From: Methylocystis parvus OBBP
GTDB taxonomy: Bacteria > Pseudomonadota > Alphaproteobacteria > Rhizobiales > Beijerinckiaceae
DNA length: 64,000 bases
Assembly: GCF_027571405.1 (NCBI RefSeq)
Contig: NZ_CP092968.1
Location: 3,122,001 to 3,186,000 of the forward strand
Reading direction: 5' to 3'
This document shows, piece by piece, positions 7,740-18,100 of the stretch. Each line of letters opens with the position of its first letter. Within the stretch, counting starts at the first letter, position 1. The notes beneath the pieces were generated by a model. The model worked only from the letters and a program-made list of their open reading frames with translations. It ran no database searches and had not been told where the DNA came from. The position numbers and the translations under genes are program-made.

Positions 7740-9449
7740 ATGCCAGTGAGATTCGACATTCGCGATTCCGTCCGTGTTTTTTTGAGCGCCTCGCCTCCCG
7801 AGATGGCGCGCGAGGCGACTGTCCGCAGCCCCGTGGCAGGCGTGGGACGGTTCAGTCGGAGAGACGCGCTGAGAGGCTTTCTCGGCGTCGCCGGCGCATC
7901 CCTGGCGGGATGCATGACGGGACCGGATTTTACCCCGCCCGTCGCCCCCGTCGCCGACAAATGGCTGGAATGGCGCAGCAAGAGCCTGAAATCCGCGGAG
8001 ACGCCGGCCGATTGGTGGCGCCTCTTCCGCGATCCGGTTCTCAATCGGCTGATTGAAACCGCTTACTCCCAGAACCTCACTCTGCTGAGCGCGGGGACGA
8101 AGGTCCTGGAGGCCCGCGCGGAGCTCGGGGTCGCCATCGGCGAGTTCTATCCACAGATGCAGACCGCCTCCGCCGCGGTGAATTACGACCGCGCGAGCAA
8201 TGCGACGCCGGCGTCCCAGGGCGGCAACTCCATGGCGCTCGGCAATTTCTGGGCGGACCGATGGCTCGTGCAATCGTCCTGGGAAATCGACCTCTGGGGC
8301 AAATTCCGGCGCGGAATCGAATCGGCGGACGCCGCTTATCTCGGGTCGATCGCGTCCTATGACGACGTGCTCGTGACGCTGCTTTCGGATGTCGCGAGCG
8401 CCTATATCGGCATCCGCACGCTCGAGCGTCAGATCGCCATTGCGCGCGCCAATGTCGCGCGGCAGCGCGAATCTGTGCGAATTGCGAGGACGCGCTTCGA
8501 GGGCGGCGCCTCGACGCTTCTGGACGTGCATCAGGCCCAGAACGTGCTCGCCTCGACCGAGGCGACGATCCCGCGGCTGATGATTCAGCTCAAGCACGGA
8601 ATGAACGCGCTGCGCGTCCTCCTTGGAATGGCTCCGGAGCCGCTCGGTTTCCTGCTCGCGCGCGGCGCGGCGAAAATTCCGTTCGCCCCTCCGCGCGCGG
8701 CCGTCGGCATTCCCGCCGACCTTCTGCGCCGGCGGCCCGACATACGCGTCGCGGAGCTGCGCGCAGCGGCGCAAAGCGCGCAGATCGGCGTCGCGCAGGC
8801 GGAGCTCTATCCGGCGATCAGCATCAGTGGGGCCTTTGGCGGCCAGGCCAGCAATGTCGGCCACAATCTGGGGCAGATGGTTCAGCCGATGGGTCGCGCA
8901 TTCGCGATCGGCCCATCCTTTAAATGGAACCTTCTGAACTACGGCCAGATTGCGAATAACGTCCGCCTGCAGGACGCGACGCTGCAGCAATATCTGATCG
9001 ACTATCAGAATCAGGTCCTGAAAGCGCAGCAGGAAGTCGAGAACGGCGTCGCGACCTATCTCCTTTCTGCGTCCGAGGCCGCCTATCTGCGCAAGAGCGT
9101 GACGGAGGCCAAGGGCGCCCTGGAGATCGCGACGCTCGAATATCAGCAGGGCACGCGCGACTTCACGACAGTGCTCACCGCTGAGCAGAACCTTCTGGCG
9201 GCGGAAAACAGCCTTGCGACGGCGACGGGAAATATCTCGATCGGCCTCGTTTCGCTCTATAGGGCGCTGGGCGGCGGCTGGCAGATTCGGGAGGGCAAGC
9301 CCTTCGTCGACGCCGCGACCGTGCAGGAAATGCGCGATCGGACGAATTGGGGAAATCTCCTGCCCGACGCCGCGCAGCCCGGATTCGAAACGCCGGGCCT
9401 GCCATCCGCGCAGGACGTCGATTCGAGCATCAAACTACCCGAATGGTAA
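7740..9449 (+). CDS. RND efflux outer-membrane factor (TolC/NodT family lipoprotein)
   Basis: A 569-residue outer-membrane channel of the NodT/OprM type. A signal region contains FSRRDALRGFLGVAGASLAGC, which combines a twin-arginine-like motif with a lipobox (LAGC). The mature part opens with MTGPDFTPPVAP, usual for this family. The two OEP repeats are visible; the first contains LEARAELGVAIGEFYPQM and the second LRAAAQSAQIGVAQAELYPA. The start is unclear: ATG 7740 is the longest, ATG 7803 (MAREATV) is also possible; neither has a strong ribosome site. It is first in an operon with an adaptor and an RND pump. Substrate cannot be read from sequence. Confidence 0.9.
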   Translation: MPVRFDIRDSVRVFLSASPPEMAREATVRSPVAGVGRFSRRDALRGFLGVAGASLAGCMTGPDFTPPVAPVADKWLEWRSKSLKSAETPADWWRLFRDPVLNRLIETAYSQNLTLLSAGTKVLEARAELGVAIGEFYPQMQTASAAVNYDRASNATPASQGGNSMALGNFWADRWLVQSSWEIDLWGKFRRGIESADAAYLGSIASYDDVLVTLLSDVASAYIGIRTLERQIAIARANVARQRESVRIARTRFEGGASTLLDVHQAQNVLASTEATIPRLMIQLKHGMNALRVLLGMAPEPLGFLLARGAAKIPFAPPRAAVGIPADLLRRRPDIRVAELRAAAQSAQIGVAQAELYPAISISGAFGGQASNVGHNLGQMVQPMGRAFAIGPSFKWNLLNYGQIANNVRLQDATLQQYLIDYQNQVLKAQQEVENGVATYLLSASEAAYLRKSVTEAKGALEIATLEYQQGTRDFTTVLTAEQNLLAAENSLATATGNISIGLVSLYRALGGGWQIREGKPFVDAATVQEMRDRTNWGNLLPDAAQPGFETPGLPSAQDVDSSIKLPEW

Positions 9450-9493
9450 GGCGAGGGAGCGCTGCCGGCTCATGAGCAAGAAGGCGTCGTGAC

Positions 9494-10759
9494 ATGTGGA
9501 AGGGACTCCTTTCTTTGACGCTCCCGTCCTGCGCGCGCGGCGCGGCGGTTCTCGCCTGCGTCATGGCGTTTCCAGAGGCGAGCCTCGCCGAATCTTTCCT
9601 TGGAAAGCTTTTCGGCGGCAGGGAAGCGGCGACAGCTACGGCCGCGGAAAAGAGTCTCGCCGACGGCGGTCGGAAAAGCCCGGCGTCGGCAGACCCAGCC
9701 CTTCCCGTCATTCCCGTGGCGTCGCCGATCCGGCAGAAAGTCACCGAATATATCGAACTCACGGGCAACGCCTCGCCGACCAACATCGTCAACCTGATCG
9801 CGCGCGTCGAGGGCTATCTCACCAAGATCCACTTCCAGGATGGGCAGATCGTCAAAAAGGGCGATCTGCTGTTCACGATTCAGCAGGATCAATACAGGTC
9901 CCAGCTCATTCAGGCCGAGGCGCAGGTGCGCGCGCAGGAAGCCGCGCTCGCTTATGCGCGGATTGAGGTCGAGCGCTATACCGGACTTCGCCGCAAGGGC
10001 GCCGCCGCGCAGGTCATCGTCGACAACTGGAATTTCCAGGCGAAAAAGTCCGAAGCCGAACTCGCCTCCGCGAAGGCGCAGGTCGAGATCGCCAGGCTCA
10101 ATCTCGATTACACGCAGGTGCGCGCGCCCTTCGACGGCCAGATGGGCAAGCACCAGATCGATCCGGGAAACACGGTCGGCGGCATGGGGCAGCCCACCGT
10201 CCTCGCGGAGATCATTCAGCTCGATCCCATTTATGTCGTCGCGAATCTGAGCGAACAGGAGGTGCAGAGAGTTCGAAAGGCGCTTGGCGACCGGCGTGTC
10301 ACGCTCGCCGAAATCCACGATTATCCGGTCGATGTCGGGCTCGAGGCGGGGCAGGATTATCCCTTGCACGGCCACATCCAATATGTGGCGCCGGCGATCG
10401 ACCCCAAAACCGGCACGATGCTGGTGCGCGGAATTCTGCAGAACGCCGATCATCGTTTGCTTCCGGGCTTCTTCGTCCGCATTCGGCTGCCCGCCGGAAA
10501 AGTCATTCCGAACGCGCTGCTCGTTCCCAATCGCTCGGTTCAGACCGATCAGGGCGGGCGCTATGTCGTCGTCGCAAACAAGGACGACCTTCTCGAGAAG
10601 CGCTATGTCGACATGGGCGATCTGCAGGGCGAGATGCGCGTCATTCTTTCCGGCCTCACGCCTGACGATCGGGTCGTGGTCGCCGATCTTTGGCGCGCGA
10701 CGCCGGGGCTCAAGATCACGCCGCGTCTGGCGGGCGACGGCGAGGACGCCCGGCCATGA
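9494..10759 (+). CDS. RND efflux periplasmic adaptor (membrane fusion protein, AcrA/MexA type)
   Basis: A 421-residue adaptor with an N-terminal signal segment (ARGAAVLACVMAFPEASLAES). The lipoyl half-motif is ARVEGYLTKIHFQDGQIVKKGDLLF, broken by a helical hairpin (QLIQAEAQVRAQEAALAYARIEVERY), then the second half-motif LDYTQVRAPFDGQMGKHQIDPG. A beta-barrel region (PIYVVANLSEQEVQ) and a membrane-proximal domain follow. It would link the inner-membrane RND pump to the outer-membrane channel. Its stop overlaps the pump start by 4 nt (ATGA at 10756). Confidence 0.93.
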   Translation: MWKGLLSLTLPSCARGAAVLACVMAFPEASLAESFLGKLFGGREAATATAAEKSLADGGRKSPASADPALPVIPVASPIRQKVTEYIELTGNASPTNIVNLIARVEGYLTKIHFQDGQIVKKGDLLFTIQQDQYRSQLIQAEAQVRAQEAALAYARIEVERYTGLRRKGAAAQVIVDNWNFQAKKSEAELASAKAQVEIARLNLDYTQVRAPFDGQMGKHQIDPGNTVGGMGQPTVLAEIIQLDPIYVVANLSEQEVQRVRKALGDRRVTLAEIHDYPVDVGLEAGQDYPLHGHIQYVAPAIDPKTGTMLVRGILQNADHRLLPGFFVRIRLPAGKVIPNALLVPNRSVQTDQGGRYVVVANKDDLLEKRYVDMGDLQGEMRVILSGLTPDDRVVVADLWRATPGLKITPRLAGDGEDARP

Positions 10760-13700
10760 TGTCGAAATTCTTCATCGAGCGGCCGGTACTCGCCAATGTC
10801 ATCGCCATTCTTCTGGTGGTCATTGGCGGCGTCGCGCTCTTCAACCTGCCGATTTCGCAATATCCAAACATCGTGCCCCCGACCGTTCAGGTCACGGCGC
10901 GCTATCCCGGCGCGAGCCCGCAGACGGTGATCGATACGGTCGCGCTGCCCATCGAGTTGCAGGTCAACGGCGTCGACGGCATGCTTTATATGCAGTCGAC
11001 GAGCGCCTCGGACGGAACCTACGCGCTGACAGTGACTTTCAAGATCGGAATGGATCCGGACACCGCGCAGGTATTGGTTCAAAATCGCGTCTCCAACGCC
11101 CTCGCCTCGCTTCCAGCGGCGGTTCAGGCGCAGGGCGTCTCGGTCAACAAAAAATCGACCGCGATACTGCAGATCATTACGCTGACGGCGCCCAACGGAA
11201 CGCATGACGCGATCTTCCTCAGCAATTACGCGACCATCAATCTCGTCAACGAGCTTTCGCGCCTGCCGGGCGTCGGCAACGTCAATGTCTTCGGCTCCGG
11301 CAAATACGCCATGCGCGTCTGGATGGATCCCGAAAAGCTGCACGCTTTCGGGCTGCAGCCGTCCGATGTCGTGAAGGCGATCCAGCAGCAGAGCCAGATC
11401 GTCGCCTCCGGCCAGACCGGCATGCCTCCGGCGCCGGGCTCTCAGGATTTCCAATATACGATCGACATTCAGTCGCGCCTCGACGACCCTTCCGAATTCG
11501 CCAATATCATCGTCAAGGCGCAGACGGCGCAGGGCGGCCGGCTCGTCCGCGTGAAGGACATTGGCCGCATCGAGCTGGGATCGCAAAATTACTCCCAGCA
11601 AACCTTTGTCGACGGAAAGCCGGCGGCGCTCATCGCGATCTATCAGACGCCCGACGCCAATTCGATCCAGGTCGGCAAGGAAGTCGGCGCCAAGATGGAG
11701 GAGCTCTCGCGCCGTTTTCCCTCTGATCTCGTCTATGGAATTCCCTACAATACGACGATCTTCGTGAAGGCGTCGATCGACGAAGTCTATCACACGCTCT
11801 ACGAAGCGGGCTTTCTCGTCCTCGTCGTCATTCTCTTCTTTCTGCAAAATTTCCGCGCGACCTTGGTGCCGGCGACGACCGTGCCGATCACTATTATCGG
11901 CGCCTTCGCGGCCATGGCGGGCCTCGGCTATACGGTCAATCTCTCGACGCTGTTCGGCATCGTGCTCGCGATCGGCATCGTCGTCGACGACGCGATCGTC
12001 ATCACCGAAGCCGTCTCGGCGGATATCGAACGCGGCATGTCGAGCCACGACGCCGCGATCAAGGCGATGTCGGAGCTGATGGGTCCGATCATCGGCATCA
12101 CCCTCGTCCTGATGGCCGTGTTTCTTCCCGCGGCCTTCCTTCCCGGCCTGACCGGCAGGATGCTCGCTCAATTTGCGGTGGTTATCGCGGCGACGGCGCT
12201 CATCAGCGCCATCAACGCCGCCACGCTGAAGCCGACTCAATGCGCTCTCTGGCTGCGTCCCGCCGTGCCGCCGGAAGAGCGCAACGCCGTCTATCGCAGC
12301 TTCAACGCAATCTATAATCCGCTGGAAGCCGCCTATACGCGTCTGGTCGAGCGCCTCGTCGAACATAGCCGCCTCGTCGTGATCGCCGGCCTGATCACCT
12401 CGGTGATCGGCGTCATCGGCATTGCGCGTTTGCCGACCGCCTTCATTCCAAATGAGGATCAGGGCTTCGCGATGACCGCCGTTCAGTTGCCCGAGGGCGC
12501 GGCGCTCGGTCGGACGATCAATGTGCTCAAACAGGCGGGAGACATTGCGCTGGCGACCCCGGGGGTGAAAAAAATCATCACCATCGCGGGCATTTCAGTG
12601 CTCGACAACAGCGCGACTCTCGCCAATGCCGGCGTCAATTACGTCATTTTCGACGATTGGGAGGAGCGCGGGAAAAAGAAGGGCGAGGATCTTCTCTCGC
12701 TCGTCATGGGCCTCCAGAAGAAAGTGGAGCAGATCCCGGAGGGCCGCGCCTTCATGCTGGCGCCGCCGCCGATCCAGGGCATCGGCAATGCCGGCGGTTT
12801 CCAGATGCAGCTCGAATTGCTCGGCGGCAGTTTCAGCTATCCGCGCCTCGCGGAAGGCGCCAATGGCGTCGTCGGCGCCGCGCAGGACAGTCCTGTCATG
12901 CAGCGCGTCCTGACGACTTTTCGTGAAGCGGCGCCGCATGTGGAAATGCAAGTCGACCGCGTCCAGGCGGAGACGTTGCGCGTGCCGGTCGGCGACGTCT
13001 TCTCCACGCTGACCTCCTATGTCGGATCGACCTATGTCAACCAATTCGTTAAATTCGGGCTGCCTCTGCAAGTCTATGTGCAGGCCGACTCCCGCTACCG
13101 TCTGCAGCCGGACGATCTGCTGAGCATGTATGTCCGCAGCCAGGACGGCAATATGATCCCGCTCAGCACGCTCGCGCGATTGAAGGAAACGAGCGCGCCG
13201 CCTCTGATCACGCTTTACAATCTTTACCCGTCGGCGACGATCGTCGGTTCGCCCATGCGCGGCTTCAGTTCGGGGCAGGCGATGGGGGAGATGGAGTCTC
13301 TCGCCAAGAAGCGCCTGCCGAACGACATCGCTTTCGAGTGGAGCGCCATCTCCTATCAGGAGAAGATCACCGGCAATCTGCTCTATTGGGCGTTCGGCCT
13401 CTCCGTCCTGCTCGTCTATCTCGTGCTCGCGGGCCAGTACGAAAGCTGGATTCTTCCGCTCGCGGTCATCGCCGCTGTGCCGCTCGCGCTGATCGGCCCG
13501 ATGCTGACGCTGACCGGCCTTGGCGTCGACAATAATCTCTATGTGCAGATCGGCCTCATGCTGCTCATCGCGCTTTCCGCGAAAAACGGCATTCTCATCG
13601 TCGAGGTTGCGCGCGAGCATCGCATATTCGGCGGAAAACCCATCATTGAGGCGGCGATCGACGCCGCTCGGATTCGTTTCCGTCCCATTTTGATGACGTC

Positions 13701-13980
13701 CTTCGCTTTCATTCTTGGCGTCGTGCCGCTCGCCATCGCGACCGGAGCGGGCGCCAATGCGCGCCGCTCGCTCGGGATCAGCGTGCTCACGGGCATGCTT
13801 TCCTCGACCTGTCTCGCCGTTCTCTTCGTTCCGGCCTTTTTCGTCGTATTGCAGCAATTCGACGAAGCCTGGAAGCGGAGGAAGCAAAGCGCCGGAGCGG
13901 CGGGCGCCGGAGCTCCGCCGAGCGCGGCCGAGGCCGAAGCGGTCGGCGGCAGCGTCGTCGCGCCGCCTACCGGCGAATGA
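10756..13980 (+). CDS. RND multidrug efflux pump, HAE1 family (AcrB/MexB-like)
   Basis: A 1074-residue inner-membrane proton antiporter, the usual HAE1 length. It begins MMSKFFIERPVLANVIAIL, the standard first helix. The proton-relay aspartates are in GIVVDDAIVITEAVSA, and the counter-lysine segment is in ALSAKNGILIVEVARE. Twelve membrane helices and two large periplasmic loops are evident. ATG 10756 overlaps the adaptor stop; an extension to 10690 lies within the adaptor gene and is rejected. The C-terminus ends in an Ala/Gly-rich tail. Substrates are probably hydrophobic or amphiphilic drugs, by family. Confidence 0.94.
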   Translation: MMSKFFIERPVLANVIAILLVVIGGVALFNLPISQYPNIVPPTVQVTARYPGASPQTVIDTVALPIELQVNGVDGMLYMQSTSASDGTYALTVTFKIGMDPDTAQVLVQNRVSNALASLPAAVQAQGVSVNKKSTAILQIITLTAPNGTHDAIFLSNYATINLVNELSRLPGVGNVNVFGSGKYAMRVWMDPEKLHAFGLQPSDVVKAIQQQSQIVASGQTGMPPAPGSQDFQYTIDIQSRLDDPSEFANIIVKAQTAQGGRLVRVKDIGRIELGSQNYSQQTFVDGKPAALIAIYQTPDANSIQVGKEVGAKMEELSRRFPSDLVYGIPYNTTIFVKASIDEVYHTLYEAGFLVLVVILFFLQNFRATLVPATTVPITIIGAFAAMAGLGYTVNLSTLFGIVLAIGIVVDDAIVITEAVSADIERGMSSHDAAIKAMSELMGPIIGITLVLMAVFLPAAFLPGLTGRMLAQFAVVIAATALISAINAATLKPTQCALWLRPAVPPEERNAVYRSFNAIYNPLEAAYTRLVERLVEHSRLVVIAGLITSVIGVIGIARLPTAFIPNEDQGFAMTAVQLPEGAALGRTINVLKQAGDIALATPGVKKIITIAGISVLDNSATLANAGVNYVIFDDWEERGKKKGEDLLSLVMGLQKKVEQIPEGRAFMLAPPPIQGIGNAGGFQMQLELLGGSFSYPRLAEGANGVVGAAQDSPVMQRVLTTFREAAPHVEMQVDRVQAETLRVPVGDVFSTLTSYVGSTYVNQFVKFGLPLQVYVQADSRYRLQPDDLLSMYVRSQDGNMIPLSTLARLKETSAPPLITLYNLYPSATIVGSPMRGFSSGQAMGEMESLAKKRLPNDIAFEWSAISYQEKITGNLLYWAFGLSVLLVYLVLAGQYESWILPLAVIAAVPLALIGPMLTLTGLGVDNNLYVQIGLMLLIALSAKNGILIVEVAREHRIFGGKPIIEAAIDAARIRFRPILMTSFAFILGVVPLAIATGAGANARRSLGISVLTGMLSSTCLAVLFVPAFFVVLQQFDEAWKRRKQSAGAAGAGAPPSAAEAEAVGGSVVAPPTGE

Positions 13981-13999
13981 GAGCGGCGTTCAGGCCGCA

Positions 14000-14190
14000 G
14001 GGCCTCGCTTGCGACTGCGACAGTGCGGCCTGTTCCTCCGTCTCCGTCCCTTCCGCCGTCACCGCCATATCCAGAGCCCGTTGGCCAGATAGACGGCGCC
14101 GGCGACGAGCGCGCCGGCTTTCTTGTCCATGGCGATCCCGGCTGGCGAGTGATTTGTCGATCTTGATCCTGTCGATCAACCGGCGGACAT
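14000..14190 (-). pseudogene. decayed EAL-domain (c-di-GMP phosphodiesterase) fragment
   Basis: On the minus strand one frame reads VRRLIDRIKIDKSLA and later ALDMAVTAEGTETEEQAAL. These match two conserved blocks of EAL domains (xDxIKIDxSF and MxVxAEGVETEEQ). Between them the expected helix (AGALVAGAVYLANGL) reads in a different frame, so at least one pair of frameshifts is needed. No upstream EAL or GGDEF sequence was recognised, and the fragment ends against the RND pump gene. It is best read as a remnant of a longer gene. The rest of the 395-bp stretch from 13981 to 14375 shows no convincing gene. Confidence 0.5.
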
Positions 14191-14375
14191 CCTCTCATTT
14201 TTGACTAAGAAAGGCGTTGCGAACGCAAGAAATCCGGCCTTGAACGGAGCCGCAATCGTCGCCCTGTCTACATAAGCTTACGCCGGCAAATGCATTATCG
14301 CCGATATCTCTTCTCTTTGCTCAAGGTCGCCCTAGTTACGACCGCATCGCGAAACGAGCTGCCAGAGGCGGCGGA

Positions 14376-14708
14376 ATGAACCTCTCGACGATCAAGCAAA
14401 ACGGAAAAATGGTGATCAGCGTCAAGGAGCCGCGCGTCGACGCTCACAACTCGGCCGAGCTGAAGGACAGGATTTTGAAGATTCTGGAAGGCGGCGAACG
14501 CAATCTCGTCGTCGATTTGGAAGAGGTCGAGTTCATCGATAGTTCAGGCCTCGGCGCTCTGCTTTCCGGCTATAAAAACGCCAATCTGCGCTCGAGCGGC
14601 TTCGCGCTCTCCGGATTGCGGCCGCGCGTGCGGTCGATGTTCGAACTCACGCGGCTGCATCGCGTCTTCGACATCTATCCAAAGCTCCAGGAGGCGACCA
14701 GCAGCTAG
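14376..14708 (+). CDS. STAS-domain anti-sigma factor antagonist (RsbV/SpoIIAA-like)
   Basis: A 110-residue single STAS domain. The phosphorylation-site motif is VEFIDSSGLGALLSGYK, with the usual Ser in DSSGLGAL. In partner switching the unphosphorylated form binds the anti-sigma kinase and frees the target. Start ATG 14376 follows GAGGCGGCGGA. It lies 16 bp upstream of an RsbW-like kinase gene, so the two form a pair, and a PP2C phosphatase that could dephosphorylate it is encoded 3.9 kb downstream on the same strand. No sigma factor is adjacent. Confidence 0.9.
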   Translation: MNLSTIKQNGKMVISVKEPRVDAHNSAELKDRILKILEGGERNLVVDLEEVEFIDSSGLGALLSGYKNANLRSSGFALSGLRPRVRSMFELTRLHRVFDIYPKLQEATSS

Positions 14709-14724
14709 GCGCCTGCGTGATGAA

Positions 14725-15150
14725 ATGTCGGAAGTGATGATGAACGTCGACATCGTGGTTCCCAATCAGACCCGCTATTTGCGCCTCGTCGGCAATATCG
14801 CCGAGCAGGTCGCCAGGGAAGTGGACGTAACGGACCGAGATCGTGAAACGCTGGCTTACCATCTCAATCTCGTTCTCACCGAAGCCATGGCCAACGCCAT
14901 CGAATATAGCCGGCCGGATGGCGATGGCGAAACCGTGAAGGTTTGCCTCTCGATCGAAAACTGCGACTTGTGGATTCGCGTCTTCGATAACGGCCAGGGT
15001 TTCGACCTGAACGCCGTGCCGACGCCCGATTTCGACAACCTCACCGAGCGCGGCCGTGGGATTTTTTTCATCCGCAGTCTCATGGATTCGGTCGAATATC
15101 GTCGGACCGACGCCGGCAATGTTCTCGAAATGCGTAAGCACCTGCACTGA
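14725..15150 (+). CDS. anti-sigma regulatory factor, RsbW-like serine kinase
   Basis: A 141-residue GHKL/HATPase_c protein. The N-box is NLVLTEAMANAIEYSRP and the G1 box is FDNGQGFDL; the G2-like box is ERGRGIFFIRSLMD. These are the ATP-binding features of RsbW/SpoIIAB-type kinases, which phosphorylate their STAS antagonist and hold a sigma factor or other partner. Starts at ATG 14725 or ATG 14737 are both possible. It is paired with the upstream STAS gene. The partner target is unknown. Confidence 0.88.
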   Translation: MSEVMMNVDIVVPNQTRYLRLVGNIAEQVAREVDVTDRDRETLAYHLNLVLTEAMANAIEYSRPDGDGETVKVCLSIENCDLWIRVFDNGQGFDLNAVPTPDFDNLTERGRGIFFIRSLMDSVEYRRTDAGNVLEMRKHLH

Positions 15151-15192
15151 GGCGCCGCCGGCTGGCTGGCTCCTGATATCGGGCCGACGGAA

Positions 15193-18100
15193 ATGCTCCA
15201 TCTGACTGAGTGGGACGCCCGCGCCCGCAACTTCATGGACCGCGCCGCGCACAGACTGCGTCTCGAGGCGGTCGAGACGTCGCCCGCGCGCGCCTTTCCG
15301 GCTTTGTACCGTTCAGGGCAGGCCCCGATTCAAGCGGGGCGGGACATGCTCATCATGCAGGCCGTCGCGCAAAGCGGCAGGGACGCCGCCGATCTGCGCG
15401 CACTGCCCGGCGACCCGAGCGGGCTACGCCGGGATTTACGCATTTTCACTTTGGAGGAACGGACACTCGACGAATTGACCCCGCTTATTCGCAATCTCGG
15501 GCTCAGAGTGATCGACCAAACGCGGTTCGACGTCAGTTGGGGAGGGCGGACGCATTATGTCCGAAGCTTTGTCGTGGAGGCGCTCGACAAAACGTCGCCG
15601 CGTCTCGACGCTTCGAGAGGCCGGATGAAGGCGGCGCTCTCCCGCCTGCTCGCGGAAGAGATCGAGAACGACGCTTTGAACGAACTTGTCGGGCGCGCCG
15701 GTTTCGAATGGCGCGAGGTCGATCTGCTTCGCGCTTATTGCGGCTACCGGCTGCAGCTTGGCCCCTCGATCGGGCGCGATCGGATTTACGAGGCTCTCCT
15801 GCGTCATGTCGAGGCGGCGGGCCTTCTTTACCGCTATTTCCAAACGCGCTTTCACCCCACCGGGCGGGAGGGCGAATTGGAGGCGCTGAACGCCATTCGT
15901 CAGCAATTGATCTCGGCTTTGGAGAAAGTCGAGGATCTGACGGACGACCGCCTGCTGCGCGAAATCTTCAATCTCATCGACGCGACGTTGCGAACGAATT
16001 TCTTCGCGCCGGGAGATCCGACGAAGCGCGCGCTCGCGATCAAGGTCGACAGCATGGGGATCATCAACGCGCCCTATCCGAGGCCGTTCGCCGAAATATA
16101 TGTGCGCGCGCGCCACTTAGAGGGGATCCATCTGCGCGGCGCCAAAGTCGCGCGCGGCGGGCTGCGCTGGTCCGACAGATGCGAAAATTTTCGCACCGAG
16201 ATCCTCGATTTGATGCAGACGCAGATGGTGAAGAACGCGCTCATCGTTCCGCAAGGCGCGAAGGGCGGCTTCGTCCTGAAGACGAGTTGCGGGGGCGCCG
16301 CAGAGCGCCAGCAATTGGGAATGCGCGCCTATGGCGATTTCATCCGCAGTCTGCTCGACGTCACCGACAATATCATCGGCGCCAAAATCGCCCGGCCAGC
16401 CTACCTCGTGGCCTATGACAACGCCGATCCCTATCTGGTCGTCGCCGCGGACAAAGGCACGGCGTCGTGGTCCGATGAAGCCAACCGGATCGCGGCATCC
16501 TATAAATTCTGGCTTGGCGACGCCTTCGCGACAGGCGGGTCGCACGGCTATCACCACAAGCGGCTCGGCATCACCGCAAGAGGCGCGTGGCTATGCGTCG
16601 AGCGGCACTTTCTCGAACTCGGCCGCAATATCGACCGTCATGCCTTCTCGGTCGTCGGCGTCGGTTCGATGGATGGCGACGTTTTCGGCAATGGGATGCT
16701 GCAATCGCGCAACATCCGTCTTTGCGGCGCATTCAGCGGACAACATATTTTTCTCGATCCGGACCCGGATCCGCTGATTTCATTCGCCGAGCGGAAACGG
16801 CTGTTCGAAACGCCCAATTCAACCTGGGCGGATTACGACCCCCGACTCATCTCCCGGGGCGGCGGCGTCTTTCGGCGCGACGCGAAGGAAATCGAACTCA
16901 GCGAGCAGATCCGCGGCTGGCTTTCGGTGCGTCAGCACGCGATAGACGCCGAAGGGCTGATCAAGCTTCTGTTGACGGCGCCGGTCGATCTTTTGTGGCT
17001 GGGCGGGATTGGAACTTATGTGAAGGCCGGTTCGGAACGGGACGAAACCATTGGCGATCGCGCCAATGACGGCGCGCGCGTCGAAGCCTCGCGCCTGCGG
17101 GCGAAGATCGTCGGCGAAGGCGCCAATTTGGGATTCACCCAGAAAGCGCGGGTCGAATATGCGCTGGCGGGCGGGCGCATCAATACGGACGCCGTGGACA
17201 ATTCGGCGGGCGTCGATCTGTCCGATCACGAGGTCAATCTGAAGATCCTGCTGACGCCTTCGGACGAACGCGGCGCCGGCGATCTGGAGGAGAATGCGCG
17301 CAACGAATTGCTCGCGGCGATGGCGGATGAGGTTTGCAACGCGGCGCTCGACGACAGCTACCGGCAGAGCCTGTGTCTCTCGCTCGAACGCGAACGCAGC
17401 GTCGCCGATATCGAACCTTTTCTCACAGTCGCGGAGTTGTTCGAAAGCTGGGGACTGCGGGATCGCAGCATCGACGCCTTTCCGTCGCGTCGCGAGATCG
17501 CGCTGCGGAGCGCGAAAGGGCTGACAAGACCGGAACTCGCGCAGCTCATGGCCTATGCGAAGCTTGCGCTGAAAAGGCAGTTGCTGGAGGCCCCCGGCTT
17601 TCTCGACGCGGACTGGAGCAGAAGCTTTCTGCTGAGCTATTTTCCGCCCCGAGCGCTTCAAGGACGGGTGGAGAAAGCGAAGCGCCATCCGCTTGCGCGC
17701 GAGATCGCAGCGTCTCTCATCAGCAACAGGATCGTCGACCAGGCCGGCGCGAGCTTTTTGCTGTTCGGCGAGGCGTCGACGCCTAAACTGTTGCTTGACG
17801 CGGTGGCGCTTTATCTCACCTTCGATCAAATTGTCGAAGGCGACAAATGGCGCGCCGCGGTGCGCAAATTGGACGGAAGGCTCGAAGCGAGCGAGCAATA
17901 TCGTCGTCTCATGCAACTCGAGGACGCCCTGTCCCATCTCTGCCGCTGGGCTCTGCAACGAGGGAAGCTTTTGACGCCTTCTGAAACAGTGGTCGCCGAG
18001 TGGCGGGAGCATTTGCGCGTTTTCGCGGCGCAAGCGAGCGAGAGCTCCGAATATGCGCTTTTTGCGACGCTCGCGCCCGAAATGTCGCGCGAATTCTTGT

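Noticed and set aside
12595-13887. 430-residue antisense open frame opposite the RND pump gene, and similar long frames opposite 10603-12366, 50739-52199, 52816-54555 and 56177-58237
   Set aside because: GC-rich genes with high third-position GC leave long open antisense frames. These products are Arg/Asp-rich with no domain signature and overlap well-supported genes fully.
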